Assembly: GCA_016210805.1 (NCBI GenBank)
Contig: JACQTL010000002.1
Coordinates: forward strand, 1 to 12,623
Direction of reading: 5' to 3'
Length of the DNA: 12,623 nucleotides
From: Actinomycetota bacterium
Lineage (GTDB): Bacteria; Actinomycetota; UBA4738; G016210805
Shown piece after piece: positions 11,587-12,623 of this stretch. Numbering within the stretch: the first letter of the stretch is position 1; each line of letters starts with the position of its first letter. Under the pieces are notes generated by a model. That model searched no databases and was not told the DNA's origin. It saw only the letters and a list, made by a program, of their open reading frames with translations. The translations under genes were made by a program, and so were the position numbers.

Positions 11587-12623
11587 GTGGACGAGCTCCC
11601 GCGGTCGGCCGGGGTTGTGGTGATCGGCGGAGGGGTGATGGGGGCGAGCACGGCCTATCACCTGGCCAGGCGGGGGGTCACCGACGTGGTGCTGGTCGAG
11701 CGAGAGCCGTTCCTCGGCCAGATGTCCACGGGCCAGTGCGCCGGGGGCGTTCGCCACCAGTTCTCCAGCGAGATCAACGTGCGGCTGTCGATCGAGAGCA
11801 TCGCGATGCTGGAGAGGTTCCCGGAGGAGCCCGGGCACGAGGTGGACCTCCGGCAGACCGGCTACCTGTTCCTCCTCACCGATCCGGCCGACGTGGACGA
11901 GTTCCGCGAGGCCGTGGCCCTCCAGAACCGGCTGGGGGTCGACACGCGGTGGGTGGACGCCGAAAAGCTCCCGGACCTCGCCCCGCTCGTGAACCTGGAG
12001 GGCGTGCTGGCCGGCACGTTCAACGACCGGGACGGCCTGTGCGACCCGGCCGGCGTGGTGGAAGGCTACGCGCAGGGCGCCCGGCGGCTTGGGGCCAGGA
12101 TGGTCACGGGGGCGGAGGTCACCGGCATCCGCACGGCGTCCGGCCGGATCGCCGGGGTAGAGACCACCCGAGGCCCGGTGGCCACGCCGGTGGTGGTCAA
12201 CGCCTGCGGGGCCTGGGCGCCGGAGGTGGGGGCCATGGTCGGCGTGGACATACCGATCCGGCCGGTCCGCCGCCAGATGCTCGTCACCACGGCGCTCCCC
12301 CAGATCCCCCCCGACTTCCCGTTCACGGTCTTCTTCGCGGAGTCGCTCTACTTCCATCGGGAGGGGGAGGGCATCCTGACCGGGAAGTCGAACCCCGACG
12401 AGCGGGAGGGCTACCTCCTCGACGTCGATCCTGCCTGGGAGGCCGTCCACCTGGAGGAGGCCGTGTCCCGCCTGCCCGTGCTCGAGGAGGCGGGGGTCAG
12501 GTCCCGGTGGGCGGGGCTCTACGAGATCACCCCGGACGCCCATCCCATCCTCGGCCGGGTGCCCCAGGTCGAGGGGTTCCACGTGATGGCCGGGTTCTCG
12601 GGACACGGCTTCATGCACGGGCC
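11587..12623 (+). CDS. FAD-dependent oxidoreductase of the DAO / sarcosine oxidase beta-like family (3' end outside window)
   Basis: The visible 345 codons begin VDELPRSAGVVVIGGGVMGA. GGGVMG (14-19) is the dinucleotide-binding glycine motif and E38 at the end of strand 2 (VVLVERE) is the FAD-ribose acidic residue. STGQCAGGVRHQFSSEINVRL is the flavin-contacting loop typical of sarcosine oxidase beta and dimethylglycine dehydrogenase relatives. Later come the second FAD strand VVVNACGAWAPEVG, RPVRRQMLVT and, near the right edge, ITPDAHPILGRVP and MAGFSGHGFMHGP. Such enzymes oxidise N-methylated or secondary amino acids (sarcosine, proline, glycine types) with FAD; the substrate is not determinable here. 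Any partner subunits lie beyond the edge. It is divergent from the PspC gene across 161 nt. The start is set by leaderless geometry and by domain onset. Confidence 0.92.
   Translation, partial: MDELPRSAGVVVIGGGVMGASTAYHLARRGVTDVVLVEREPFLGQMSTGQCAGGVRHQFSSEINVRLSIESIAMLERFPEEPGHEVDLRQTGYLFLLTDPADVDEFREAVALQNRLGVDTRWVDAEKLPDLAPLVNLEGVLAGTFNDRDGLCDPAGVVEGYAQGARRLGARMVTGAEVTGIRTASGRIAGVETTRGPVATPVVVNACGAWAPEVGAMVGVDIPIRPVRRQMLVTTALPQIPPDFPFTVFFAESLYFHREGEGILTGKSNPDEREGYLLDVDPAWEAVHLEEAVSRLPVLEEAGVRSRWAGLYEITPDAHPILGRVPQVEGFHVMAGFSGHGFMHG

Noticed and set aside
11410..12618. 402-codon minus-strand open frame opposite the FAD oxidoreductase
   Set aside because: The plus strand holds the FAD-binding motifs. 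The minus frame is His/Arg/Gly/Pro-rich with no recognisable domain.
1..12623. CRISPR array, insertion sequence, tRNA or riboswitch
   Set aside because: No regularly spaced repeats, transposase motifs, terminal inverted repeats, cloverleaf or known riboswitch core was recognised by reading both strands.
1..12623. A dedicated new defence or biosynthetic system
   Set aside because: The genes are mostly unrelated housekeeping, stress and envelope families in short units. Nothing beyond adjacency ties them into one system.

Overview
The window is very GC-rich, with strong G/C third-position bias and frequent GTG starts. The gene families (HesB-like protein without cysteines, DUF1918, PspC and SHOCT membrane proteins, SpoIID/LytB protein with LGFP-like repeats, CutA, pirin) point to an actinobacterium. 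It is probably a deep-branching or uncultivated Actinomycetota lineage; that placement is inference. No rRNA, tRNA, CRISPR array, transposase or phage gene was seen. No gene-free stretch exceeds about 200 bases.

Layout. Plus strand, 1-3405: the C-terminal end of an RTX-type calcium-binding protein, a HesB/IscA-fold protein lacking cysteines, a MscS-family channel, a DUF1918 protein and a CapA-family metallophosphoesterase-like protein. CapA converges, with 3 nt between stop codons, on a secreted SpoIID/LytB protein at the end of a minus-strand block (3409-8449). Read 5' to 3', that block is cutA, an ALDH7-like aldehyde dehydrogenase, a short ABC-transporter relic, an acidic 81-residue protein, an 89-residue conserved-looking protein, msrA, then spoIID-like under its own candidate promoter. 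Plus strand, 8585-10831: a coiled-coil protein, a double-hotdog thioesterase and a pirin. Pirin converges, across a strong palindromic hairpin, on a two-gene minus-strand unit (PspC-SHOCT, then TM-SHOCT). A divergent FAD-dependent oxidoreductase runs off the right edge.

Most of this is ordinary chromosomal housekeeping, stress and envelope functions. No novel defence or biosynthetic system is visible. The most interesting points are two decayed transporter relics: an in-frame ABC ATPase/permease fusion scar at 6374-6517 and an EamA-like fragment at 858-966. Others are a perfect 21-nt palindrome that contains the stop codons of both converging genes, a SigR-type promoter match (GGAAT-N18-GTT) upstream of pirin, tandem near-palindromes in a divergent promoter region, and three starts with the geometry of leaderless transcripts.

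The two redox-linked genes (msrA, pirin) and two envelope systems (CapA/SpoIID; PspC/SHOCT) suggest general stress and cell-envelope upkeep rather than one integrated pathway.
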